NCBI RefSeq assembly: GCF_001551835.1
Contig: NZ_LODL01000019.1
Span: 361,859 to 425,858 of the forward strand
Direction of reading: 5' to 3'
Length of the DNA stretch: 64,000 bases
DNA from: Dechloromonas denitrificans
Lineage (GTDB): Bacteria; Pseudomonadota; Gammaproteobacteria; Burkholderiales; Rhodocyclaceae
Of this stretch, positions 50,525-59,671 are shown piece after piece. Under the pieces are notes generated by a model. It saw only the letters and a program-made list of their open reading frames with translations. It searched no databases and was not told the DNA's origin. Numbering within the stretch: the first letter of the stretch is position 1; the number at the start of each line of letters is the position of its first letter. A program made the position numbers and the translations under genes.

Positions 50525-51817
50525 CTACTCGGCCGCCTTCGGCTTGCGGCTGCGCGGCGTCCGCGCCACCTTCTTCTTCGGCACTTCGGCGGTAGCAACG
50601 GGCACGGCCGCTTCGACCGCTGCCGCCGGTGCGCTGTCGACCACGGCCGGGGCGGCGCTCTCGGCTTCCTTGCGCGGCCGACGACCGCCACGCCGACGCG
50701 GCGCGGCCGGCACGGCCTCTTCCGTCGCGACCTCGGGAACGGCGGCAACCGGTGCCGCGACCACTTCCGGTGCAGGCGTCGGGGCCGGCACCTCGACCTG
50801 AACGGCCTGGGCTACCGACTCGGCAGCCGGTTTGTGCTCCGGCTCCTTCCTTGTCCGCCGGCCGCCACGGCGGCGCGACGAATTGTTGCCGGCCGGCGTT
50901 TCCGCGACGGGCGCTTCGTTTTTTGCCATTTCCGGCAGGTCGACCGCCGGACTCTCGACGCTCGGCTCGATTTCGACTGCTACGGCAACTTCGGCAACCA
51001 CCGGGCGAACCTGGGCACGGGTGACGTAGGCGCCGGACTTTTCATCGCGGCCAAAGCCGAGCAGACCACGGCTCGCCGCTTCTTCGAGCAGGTTGCCGAA
51101 GCTGCGGAAGCCGTAATAGTTTTCGTTGAAGCCGGGATTACGCCGCTTGATGACTTCCTTGAGCACCGAGGCCCAGATCCGTTCGGTATCGCCGCGGTCG
51201 GCGAAGAGGTCGGCGAAGGTGGCGGTGGCCAGTTCGATGGCCTTGGTCTTGCGCGCCTCGAGCTTTTCGCGGCGGCCCTTTTCTTCTTCCGGCGTCCGGC
51301 GCGGTGCCGCCTCCCGGTTTTCGCGGCGCGAGGCCGGGCGATCGCGGACCAGATCGTCGTAATAGATGAATTCGTCGCAATTGGCGATCAGCAGATCCGA
51401 GCAGGATTGCTTGACGCCGACGCCGATCACCCGCTTGGCGTTTTCGCGCAGCTTGGAGACCAGCGGCGAGAAGTCGGAATCGCCGCTGATGATGACGAAG
51501 GTATCGACATGCGACTTGGTGTAGCAGAGGTCGAGCGCATCGACGACGAGGCGAATGTCGGCCGAATTCTTGCCGGACTGGCGGACGTGGGGAATTTCGA
51601 TCAGTTCGAAATTGGCCTCGTGCATGGCCGACTTGAAGGCCTTGTAGCGATCCCAGTCGCAGTAGGCTTTCTTGACCACGATACTGCCCTTGGCGAGCAG
51701 CCGCTCAAGGACCGGCTTGATGTCGAATTTTTCGTACTGGGCATCGCGCACGCCGAGGGCGACGTTCTCGAAGTCACAGAAAAGCGCCATGCTGGCGGTA
51801 TCGTTGGGTGCAGCCAT
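50525..51817 (-). CDS. NYN-domain protein with LOTUS-like and basic C-terminal regions
   Basis: 430 residues. The N-terminal PIN-like NYN domain shows the acidic residues LFCDFENVALG, SADIRLVVDALDL and FVIISGDSDFSPLVSKL, as in LabA/DUF88 RNases. An OST-HTH/LOTUS-type module follows (WASVLKEVIKRRNPGFNENY, then YGFRSFGNLLEEAASRGLL). The last 150 residues are low-complexity Ala/Val/Pro/Glu with RRGGRR and KKKVARTPRSRK clusters, probably RNA-binding. Probable RNA nuclease or adaptor. Confidence 0.85.
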   Translation of the reverse strand: MAAPNDTASMALFCDFENVALGVRDAQYEKFDIKPVLERLLAKGSIVVKKAYCDWDRYKAFKSAMHEANFELIEIPHVRQSGKNSADIRLVVDALDLCYTKSHVDTFVIISGDSDFSPLVSKLRENAKRVIGVGVKQSCSDLLIANCDEFIYYDDLVRDRPASRRENREAAPRRTPEEEKGRREKLEARKTKAIELATATFADLFADRGDTERIWASVLKEVIKRRNPGFNENYYGFRSFGNLLEEAASRGLLGFGRDEKSGAYVTRAQVRPVVAEVAVAVEIEPSVESPAVDLPEMAKNEAPVAETPAGNNSSRRRGGRRTRKEPEHKPAAESVAQAVQVEVPAPTPAPEVVAAPVAAVPEVATEEAVPAAPRRRGGRRPRKEAESAAPAVVDSAPAAAVEAAVPVATAEVPKKKVARTPRSRKPKAAE

Positions 51818-51948
51818 GAAGTACCTTCAACTTTAGGGAACATGGAGTATACCTGTTGCCCGAGCAACAATCGGCCGCTCTGCCATCGCCCGTGCAGGCC
51901 GGCCCGGCCCCCGCTATCATGGCGGTCTTGCCCACCCGCCTCGCCCCG

Positions 51949-53061
51949 ATGCCCGATTCCCCCGCCCAGCCGGACAGCCTCTACGACGTGCTGCACGCCC
52001 GCAGCAGCCGCCTACCGGTGACCTGGCTGCTGCTCGCCGCCAATGCGCTGGTCTTCATCCTGATGCTCAACGCCGGGGCCGGCCTCTGGCACTCGCAGAA
52101 CGGCGTCCAGCTCGCCTGGGGCGCCAATTTCGGCCCGGCCACCCAGGATGGCCAGTGGTGGCGTCTGGGCAGCGCCCTCTTCCTGCATTTCGGCCTGCTG
52201 CATATTGCAATGAACCTGTGGGCCTTGTGGGATGGCGGCCATCTGGTCGAGCGCATCTACGGCCACCTGCGCTTTGCCGTCATTTATTTCGCCAGCGGCC
52301 TGTTCGGTAACCTGCTATCGCTCGTCGCCCAGGGCAACCATGCGGTGTCCGGCGGCGCCTCCGGTGCCATTTTCGGGGTTTATGGCGCCCTGCTGATCTT
52401 TCTCTGGCGCGAGCGCCGGGTGCTGCTCCCGGCCGAGTTCCGCTGGCTGTTCCGGGCCGGCATCGCCTTTACGCTGGCCAGCATCGGGCTCGGCCTGCTC
52501 ATTCCCGGCATCGACAACAGTGCCCACATCGGCGGCTTGCTGGCCGGCATCCTGCTCGGCAACCTGCTCGGCCGGCCGCTGCTCGGCAAAACGCCCTGGC
52601 CGCCTCGCCAACGACTGGCTGGCGGTCTGCTGCTGGCCGGCGCGGTCGTGGTGCTGCTCACCCACATTCCGCCACCGAGCTATCGCTGGCGCGACGAGGT
52701 CGCGGCACAAGCCGAGATCCAGCAGTTTCTCGACCGCGAAAGCCGTATCCAGGCCAGTTGGCAGGAGATCATCCGCCAGGACCGGCGGACGGCAGATTCC
52801 ATCCAGGCGCTGGCCGAGCGGATCGAACAGGAAATCAGCGAACCCTACGACGCCAGTTTCGAGCAACTGTCGGAGCTGAACCTCAGCCCGACCACACCGT
52901 CGGCCGCCCAGGTCGAGGCACTGCGCGCCTATAGCGAAAAGCGGCGGGACAGCGCCCAGGCCCTGGCCAGGCAATTGCGCGCCCGGGGCCAGTTCGGCCC
53001 CTTCAACCAGCCGCGACTCGGACCACCGTTCTCCACCCCGGAAAATATTCCGCCGAAATAG
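51949..53061 (+). CDS. Rhomboid-family intramembrane serine protease
   Basis: 370 residues if started at ATG 51949 (MPDSPAQPDSLYDVLHAR); starts at 51919 and a TTG at 51928 are also open. About six TM helices carry HFGLLHIAMNLWALWDGG, GGASGAIFGVYGALL (catalytic Ser) and NSAHIGGLLAGILLG (catalytic His). A C-terminal cytoplasmic or periplasmic coiled tail of about 130 residues is unusual. It cleaves membrane proteins, substrates unknown. Confidence 0.85.
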   Translation: MPDSPAQPDSLYDVLHARSSRLPVTWLLLAANALVFILMLNAGAGLWHSQNGVQLAWGANFGPATQDGQWWRLGSALFLHFGLLHIAMNLWALWDGGHLVERIYGHLRFAVIYFASGLFGNLLSLVAQGNHAVSGGASGAIFGVYGALLIFLWRERRVLLPAEFRWLFRAGIAFTLASIGLGLLIPGIDNSAHIGGLLAGILLGNLLGRPLLGKTPWPPRQRLAGGLLLAGAVVVLLTHIPPPSYRWRDEVAAQAEIQQFLDRESRIQASWQEIIRQDRRTADSIQALAERIEQEISEPYDASFEQLSELNLSPTTPSAAQVEALRAYSEKRRDSAQALARQLRARGQFGPFNQPRLGPPFSTPENIPPK

Positions 53062-53143
53062 GCCCCGACCACGAAAACCTGCGCCAGAAGCGGCTTTTGG
53101 CCAGTCCTGCGGTCAACTTTAATTTCCGTCCCATTTCCATTTT

Positions 53144-53186
53144 TTAGCGAACATCAAAGCCCCCCACCCACCCGGGAACCTACCAT
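53144..53186 (+). promoter_or_regulatory. Candidate Dnr/Fnr-dependent promoter of norCB
   Basis: TTAGC-N4-ATCAA (53144-53157), a half-degenerate TTGAT-N4-ATCAA box, centred at 53150.5. TACCAT (53181-53186) is the -10. A start site seven bases after it falls at about -42 from the box centre, the class II Fnr spacing. norE has the same arrangement. Confidence 0.6.
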
Positions 53187-53222
53187 CCGTCGGCCAAACA
53201 ATTTCCGAAAGGGGGAAAACCA

Positions 53223-55050
<1,828 letters not shown>

Positions 55051-55071
55051 TTCCTAGCATCAGCTAGCTGC

Positions 55072-55102
55072 AGCGCGGGTCGCAAGACCCGCGCTTTTTT
55101 TT
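55072..55102 (+). terminator. Terminator after norCB
   Basis: GCGCGGGTC (55073-55081), loop GCAA, GACCCGCGC (55086-55094), then eight T residues. norCB is thus separate from norEFQD downstream. Confidence 0.93.
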
Positions 55103-55239
55103 GCCTGTCATGTGCGCCAGCACACCGACGCCAGTTTCCATTGCCGTAGCCTGAGGACAGGCACCAGGCGACAAGCACCACAGATCAAGGTAATCGCCAA
55201 TGCCGCATGGCAGGGGAGCGCCGTGAAAAGGAGTTGGTG

Positions 55240-55560
55240 ATGGAAAACTGTGATTATTACTGCACGCTGGGAATCGACCGAACGGCCTCCGAAGCCGAAA
55301 TCAAAAAGGCTTATCGCAGACAGGCTCAGCGCCTGCATCCGGATGTCACGGATGATCCGGAGGGCGAAAGCAAATTCAAGCGGCTGGGCGAAGCCTACAA
55401 GACGCTCCGCCGCGCCGACACACGTTCCGCCTACAACCTGCAGCTCGTCACCGACAGCCCGGTCATTAGCCCGGCCCTCTGGCTGTGGATCGCCTTCCCG
55501 CCCGATCTCTGCTTCGCGCTGCTGCCTTGGCCACTCTTCACCTGGTTGTGGCGCCACTAG
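55240..55560 (+). CDS. Small J-domain protein with C-terminal membrane segment
   Basis: 106 residues from MENCDYYCTLGIDRTASEAE. J domain with HPD in QRLHPDVTDD and KRLGEAYKTLRRADTRSAY. The C-terminal 35 residues are hydrophobic (PALWLWIAFPPDLCFALLPW), suggesting a membrane anchor. AAAAGGAG at 55226-55233 precedes the ATG. It would recruit a DnaK-type chaperone to the membrane. Its position between norCB and norEFQD makes a role in Nor assembly possible, but this is inference only. Confidence 0.75.
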   Translation: MENCDYYCTLGIDRTASEAEIKKAYRRQAQRLHPDVTDDPEGESKFKRLGEAYKTLRRADTRSAYNLQLVTDSPVISPALWLWIAFPPDLCFALLPWPLFTWLWRH

Positions 55561-55657
55561 GCAAGCAGCCGGCACCGAATCCAGCTTCGGCCGCACACTG
55601 CGATTTCAGGCTGCGCTGCCGTTTTTGCCCATTTTCACCGGTTGACCGCAGCCCTTC

Positions 55658-56521
55658 TCATTCCCGATCCAGCCGTTCGTACTCGGCAATCACCTGCGCC
55701 CCGAGCAAGACCACCATGGCGGCGATTTCCATGCTGAACAGGACGACCACGGCCGTGGTCAGTGAGCCGTAGACGATGCTGGCTTTGGAGAGCGTCGCGA
55801 AGTACCAGATCAGCAGGTGGCGCAGCCCCTCCCACAGCAAGGCGGCGCTGAAGCCGCCGATCAGCGCGTGATGCCAGGGCATGCGACCGACCGGCATGGT
55901 CAGGTAGAGAGCGCTCAGGACCACGGTTTCGACGGCCAGCCCGAGCAGGTAGAGCAAGCTTCCGGAGGGGCCACCCAGCGCCCAGTCCCGCCCGAAAACA
56001 TGAAAGCTTTCCTGGGCCAGGGCCTGCAGGGCGACCGAGGCCAGGGTCACGACCAGCAGCGCGACACCAAGCAGGACGATGAAGCTGTAGGGAAGGATGG
56101 CGGAGACCAGGAAATGCCGTTTCGTGAGGTTTTCCCGGCGGCCGAAAATGATGGCCATGGCCTTTTCCAGGACCGAGAAGCCCAGCGAGCTGAAAAAGAG
56201 CAAGGTGGCCAGCAGGACGACGCCGATCGCGGCACGGTTGCCGAGAAAGCCGGAAATGTCGGCCAGCACTGCGGTGGACTGGCTCGGTACCAGCCATTCG
56301 AGATAGTGGCCGAGGGTGGCGAGCAGTTCTGCCTGATCGACCAGATGCGACAGGACGATCACCGAAACGATCAGCAAGGGGACGACCGAAAGCAGCGCGT
56401 AGTAGGCGATGGCGCCGGCCAGCAACAGGCCCTGATTCCGGCTGAAGCTCTTGAGCACCTGCAGGATAAAGGCGACGGGATGGTGCAGGACATACAAGAC
56501 AGGCTTGCTGAGGATGGGCAT
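55658..56521 (-). CDS. YihY/BrkB-family inner-membrane protein
   Basis: 287 residues, about six TM helices: NQGLLLAGAIAYYALLSVVPLLI, WLVPSQSTAVLADISG, IGVVLLATLLFFSSLGFSVLEKA and LLWEGLRHLLIWYFATLS. The family was once annotated as RNase BN but is a membrane protein of unknown role. It ends near a dispersed 13-bp motif. Confidence 0.9.
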   Translation of the reverse strand: MPILSKPVLYVLHHPVAFILQVLKSFSRNQGLLLAGAIAYYALLSVVPLLIVSVIVLSHLVDQAELLATLGHYLEWLVPSQSTAVLADISGFLGNRAAIGVVLLATLLFFSSLGFSVLEKAMAIIFGRRENLTKRHFLVSAILPYSFIVLLGVALLVVTLASVALQALAQESFHVFGRDWALGGPSGSLLYLLGLAVETVVLSALYLTMPVGRMPWHHALIGGFSAALLWEGLRHLLIWYFATLSKASIVYGSLTTAVVVLFSMEIAAMVVLLGAQVIAEYERLDRE

Positions 56522-56624
56522 GACTTCGGAACCTCGATTGATTCAGCATATTCTGCGGCGGTATCGCCGCGCAGCGCAAGCCAGCTCGGCGCAAAGACGA
56601 CGGCACGATTTTTAGCCTGGCTTC

Positions 56625-56666
56625 TTAGGGCAGATCAAGTCATGCGCGCGCCTGCCTCGCTATCAT
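56625..56666 (+). promoter_or_regulatory. Candidate Dnr/Fnr-dependent promoter of norEFQ operon
   Basis: TTAGG-N4-ATCAA (56625-56638), centred at 56631.5, and TATCAT (56661-56666). The box centre to the start codon at 56674, itself the likely transcript start, is 42 bp. The design matches the norC promoter. Confidence 0.6.
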
Positions 56667-56673
56667 CGGCCGC

Positions 56674-57255
56674 ATGAATACGCTTGCCGCCCCACCCCTG
56701 CCCCGCCGACTGCCCGGCGATCTCGCCATCTGGTTCTTCATCCTGGCCGAGATGCTGGCTTTCGCTGTTTTCTTTGCTTCCTACGCCTTCGCCCGGGCCC
56801 ACAACCCGGAGATGTTCAACCTCTACCAGCAGACGCTGGACCGCAATGCCGGCGCCCTCAATACTGTGCTGCTGGTCACCGGTTCGTGGTTTGTCGTGCT
56901 CGCCGTACAGGCGGCGCACCGCGATGACCAGCCGGCGATCTCGCGCAATATCCTGCTTGGTTTTCTCTGCGGCGGCGGCTTTCTCACCGTCAAGGTCTTC
57001 GAATACGCCGCCAAGTTCGGGGCCGGCATTTCGATGTCGACCAATACCTTCTACATGTTCTACATTTCATTGACCTTTTTCCACTTCATGCACGTCATAC
57101 TCGGCATGGTGATCCTGGCCGTGCTGTGGTTTCAGGCCCGCCAGGGCGCCTATACCAGCCAGAGTGCCAATGGCCTGGAAAGTGGTGCCGCCTACTGGCA
57201 CATGGTCGATCTGCTGTGGATCATCCTGTTCCCGCTCGTTTATGTGATGCGCTGA
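56674..57255 (+). CDS. norE: NorE (cytochrome c oxidase subunit III-like)
   Basis: 193 residues, about five TM helices of the cox3 family: PGDLAIWFFILAEMLAFAVFF, LLVTGSWFVVLAVQAAH, TFYMFYISLTFFHFMHVILG and HMVDLLWIILFPLVYV. NorE is an accessory subunit that raises NO reductase activity. A TATCAT box seven bases before the ATG suggests leaderless transcription. It overlaps norF. Confidence 0.93.
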   Translation: MNTLAAPPLPRRLPGDLAIWFFILAEMLAFAVFFASYAFARAHNPEMFNLYQQTLDRNAGALNTVLLVTGSWFVVLAVQAAHRDDQPAISRNILLGFLCGGGFLTVKVFEYAAKFGAGISMSTNTFYMFYISLTFFHFMHVILGMVILAVLWFQARQGAYTSQSANGLESGAAYWHMVDLLWIILFPLVYVMR

Positions 57256-57524
57256 TGATGAACGCCCTCTCCAATCCCGCCCACCGCGCCTGGCTTGTCC
57301 TGCTGATCGCCACCGCGATCACCTGGTATCTTGGCGAAGTCGGTGCTGCCGGCACCGGCGCCATCATTGCCATGCTGCTCATTGCCTTCGTCAAGGGCCG
57401 ACTGGTCATTCTCGATTTCATGGAACTGCGCGAAGCACCGCTGATGTGGCGGCTCCTGCTCGAAGGCTGGCTGATTCTCGTCTCCAGCCTGATTCTGTTG
57501 GCTTACTGGATTTCTCTCAAATGA
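57255..57524 (+). CDS. norF: NorF (cytochrome c oxidase subunit IV-like)
   Basis: 89 residues with three TM helices (AWLVLLIATAITWYLG, IIAMLLIAFVKGRLVILDF, LLEGWLILVSSLILLAYW). Position after norE and the cox4 type fit NorF. Two ATGs, 57255 and 57258, are possible. ATGA overlaps with norE and norQ couple the three genes. Confidence 0.87.
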   Translation: MMNALSNPAHRAWLVLLIATAITWYLGEVGAAGTGAIIAMLLIAFVKGRLVILDFMELREAPLMWRLLLEGWLILVSSLILLAYWISLK

Positions 57525-58303
57525 CCGAACTGCCCTTCTACGAACCTTCCGGCAACGAAATTTCCCTGTTCGAACACGCCTTTCAGCAGCGCCTGCCGCT
57601 GCTCATCAAGGGTCCGACCGGCTGCGGCAAGACGCGCTTCGTCTCGCACATGGCTGCCCGCCTCAAGCTGCCGCTGTACACCGTGGCCTGCCACGACGAC
57701 CTGACCGCCGCCGACCTGGTCGGCCGCCACCTGATTTCCGACTCGGGCACCTACTGGTCGGACGGTCCGCTGACCCGCGCCGTGCGCGAAGGCGGCATCT
57801 GCTACCTCGACGAAGTGGTCGAGGCGCGCAAGGACACCACCGTCGTCCTCCACCCGCTGGCCGACGACCGCCGCATCCTGCCCATCGACCGTACCGGCGA
57901 GACGCTGGAAGCACCAGCCAACTTCATGCTGGTCGTTTCCTACAACCCGGGCTACCAGAACCTGATGAAGGGCCTGAAGCCCTCGACCCGCCAGCGCTTC
58001 GTCTCGATGCGCTTCGACTTCCCCGGCGCCGAGCGCGAGATCTCCATCCTGATCGGCGAAACCGGCTGTGATGCCGATCTGGCCAAGCGCCTGGTCGGCA
58101 TCGGCAAGGCCTTCCGCGCCCTCAAGGATCGCGACCTCGAAGAAGTCGCCAGCACCCGTCTGCTGGTCTATGCCGCGACGCTGATCAAGTCCGGCTTCGA
58201 CGTCACCGCCGCCTGCCGCGCCGCCCTGGTCGAAAGCCTGACCGATGATGAGGAAACGGTCGAGGCGCTGATGGAAATCGTCAATGCCACGTTCGGACGA
58301 TGA
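57521..58303 (+). CDS. norQ: NorQ, MoxR-type AAA+ ATPase for NO reductase maturation
   Basis: 260 residues. Walker A GPTGCGKT (31-38), Walker B ICYLDEVVEAR, sensor 1 FMLVVSYNPGYQN. It works with the VWA protein NorD (59672) to insert FeB into NorB. The start is an ATGA overlap with norF. Its last 20 bases overlap the next membrane gene. Confidence 0.95.
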   Translation: MTELPFYEPSGNEISLFEHAFQQRLPLLIKGPTGCGKTRFVSHMAARLKLPLYTVACHDDLTAADLVGRHLISDSGTYWSDGPLTRAVREGGICYLDEVVEARKDTTVVLHPLADDRRILPIDRTGETLEAPANFMLVVSYNPGYQNLMKGLKPSTRQRFVSMRFDFPGAEREISILIGETGCDADLAKRLVGIGKAFRALKDRDLEEVASTRLLVYAATLIKSGFDVTAACRAALVESLTDDEETVEALMEIVNATFGR

Positions 58304-58700
58304 TTTTGGCTACACCGAGGAGAAGGCCGGCCAGGCGCTGGCCGTGCTCGCCGAGGTGCTGTTCCTGATCAACCTGCTGTTGCTGCCCGGTATCGCCTTC
58401 CTGATCCTGGCCGGCCTGTGGCTGCACTTCCGCGACAATGCCCCGCCCCTTGCCCGCCAGCATCTGAAACAGGCGACCCTGGTCAGCCTGTGGGGTGGCC
58501 TGCTGATCGTCTCCATTGCCGGCGGCATCCTGTACGGCGGCGGGCTGCACTGGGAGTGGACCTGGGTCGCCCTGATCCTCTACTTCACCTGCATTCATTC
58601 GACCCTGGTCCTGTGCGGCATGTATGCCCTGATCAAGGCGATGAACGGGCAGGTCTGGCGCTTCCCGCTGATCGGGCCGCGCCTCGAACCTCGACCATGA
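58284..58700 (+). CDS. Hypothetical membrane protein in the nor operon
   Basis: 138 residues, three or four TM helices (VLAEVLFLINLLLLPGIAFL, then LILAGLWLHF; LWGGLLIVSIAGGILYGGG; WTWVALILYFTCIHS). It overlaps norQ by 20 bp and the Fe-S gene by 4 bp (ATGA), so it is translated with them. No family name recognised. Likely a partner of the ferredoxin-type membrane protein downstream. Confidence 0.8.
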   Translation: MPRSDDDFGYTEEKAGQALAVLAEVLFLINLLLLPGIAFLILAGLWLHFRDNAPPLARQHLKQATLVSLWGGLLIVSIAGGILYGGGLHWEWTWVALILYFTCIHSTLVLCGMYALIKAMNGQVWRFPLIGPRLEPRP

Positions 58701-59668
58701 AGAAAGCACCACTCCAGCGCTACCGCGTGCTGGCCCAGATCGGTTTTTTTGCGCTGTTTACCCTGACACCGCTGTTCGACCTGTTCCGCTACGACCTGAC
58801 CGAGAAGCACGCCTATTTCCTGACCTACCCCTGGCATCTTGGTATCGACGAACTGATCGCCGGCACCGGCGATCCACAGACGGCTGCGGTCAACATCATT
58901 TTGTACCTGTTTTTGCCGATCCTCGGCGCCGGCGCGCTGATCATCGGCGTCGCCTGGAAATGGGGCCGCCTCTATTGCGGCTGGCTCTGCCCGCATTTTT
59001 CGGTGGTCGAAACGATCAACCGGCTGATGCTGTCCGCCACCGGCAAGCATTCGGTCTGGGACAAGAAGCAGACGCCGCCCTGGGAGCCCGACGGCACCCC
59101 GGCGAGACGCGACAAACGCTACTGGCTGCTGGTCGTCCCGGCCGCCATCGGTTTCGCCTTCGCCTGGGCCGTCGTCGGGCTGACTTACCTGATGCCGCCG
59201 TTTCAGGTCTATCACGGCCTGGCCACCTTCACGCTCTATCGCGGCGAGGTCATCTTCCTGACGGCGGCGACCACTGTACTCAGCCTCGAATTCCTCTTCG
59301 CCCGCCACCTGTTCTGCCGCTACGGCTGCGCCATCGGGATCTTCCAGAGCTTTGCCTGGATCGTGAACAAAAAGGCGATGGTCGTCGGCTTCGAGCGCAA
59401 GCGCCTGACCGACTGCGCCAGTTGCCTCGAAGGGCACGGCTCGGCCTGCGACGCGGTGTGCCCGATGCGCCTGAAACCGCGCAACGTCAAACGCTGGATG
59501 TTTGCCTGCACGCAATGCGGCCAGTGCATTTCGGCCTGCAGCACGGTCAACCGCAACAATCCGGACGGCCAGTTGCTGCGCTGGGTCACCAATCAGGCCG
59601 CCGAACGCAACGAGGCCGGTTTTTCGGCCTTATCAAATACCGACGAAGACGCCGGTGGGAAAATCTGA
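58697..59668 (+). CDS. Membrane-bound 4Fe-4S protein, NapH/CcoG-like
   Basis: 323 residues, about five TM helices. Polyferredoxin segments are CGWLCPH, CRYGCAIGIF, CASCLEGHGSACDAVCP and CTQCGQCISACSTVNR, giving at least two 4Fe-4S centres. It resembles NapH, NosR C-terminal and CcoG proteins, which pass electrons or handle copper/iron in denitrification and oxidase assembly. Here it sits between norQ and norD, so a role in NorB metal insertion or electron supply is likely. Confidence 0.88.
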   Translation: MKKAPLQRYRVLAQIGFFALFTLTPLFDLFRYDLTEKHAYFLTYPWHLGIDELIAGTGDPQTAAVNIILYLFLPILGAGALIIGVAWKWGRLYCGWLCPHFSVVETINRLMLSATGKHSVWDKKQTPPWEPDGTPARRDKRYWLLVVPAAIGFAFAWAVVGLTYLMPPFQVYHGLATFTLYRGEVIFLTAATTVLSLEFLFARHLFCRYGCAIGIFQSFAWIVNKKAMVVGFERKRLTDCASCLEGHGSACDAVCPMRLKPRNVKRWMFACTQCGQCISACSTVNRNNPDGQLLRWVTNQAAERNEAGFSALSNTDEDAGGKI

Positions 59669-59671
59669 AAC

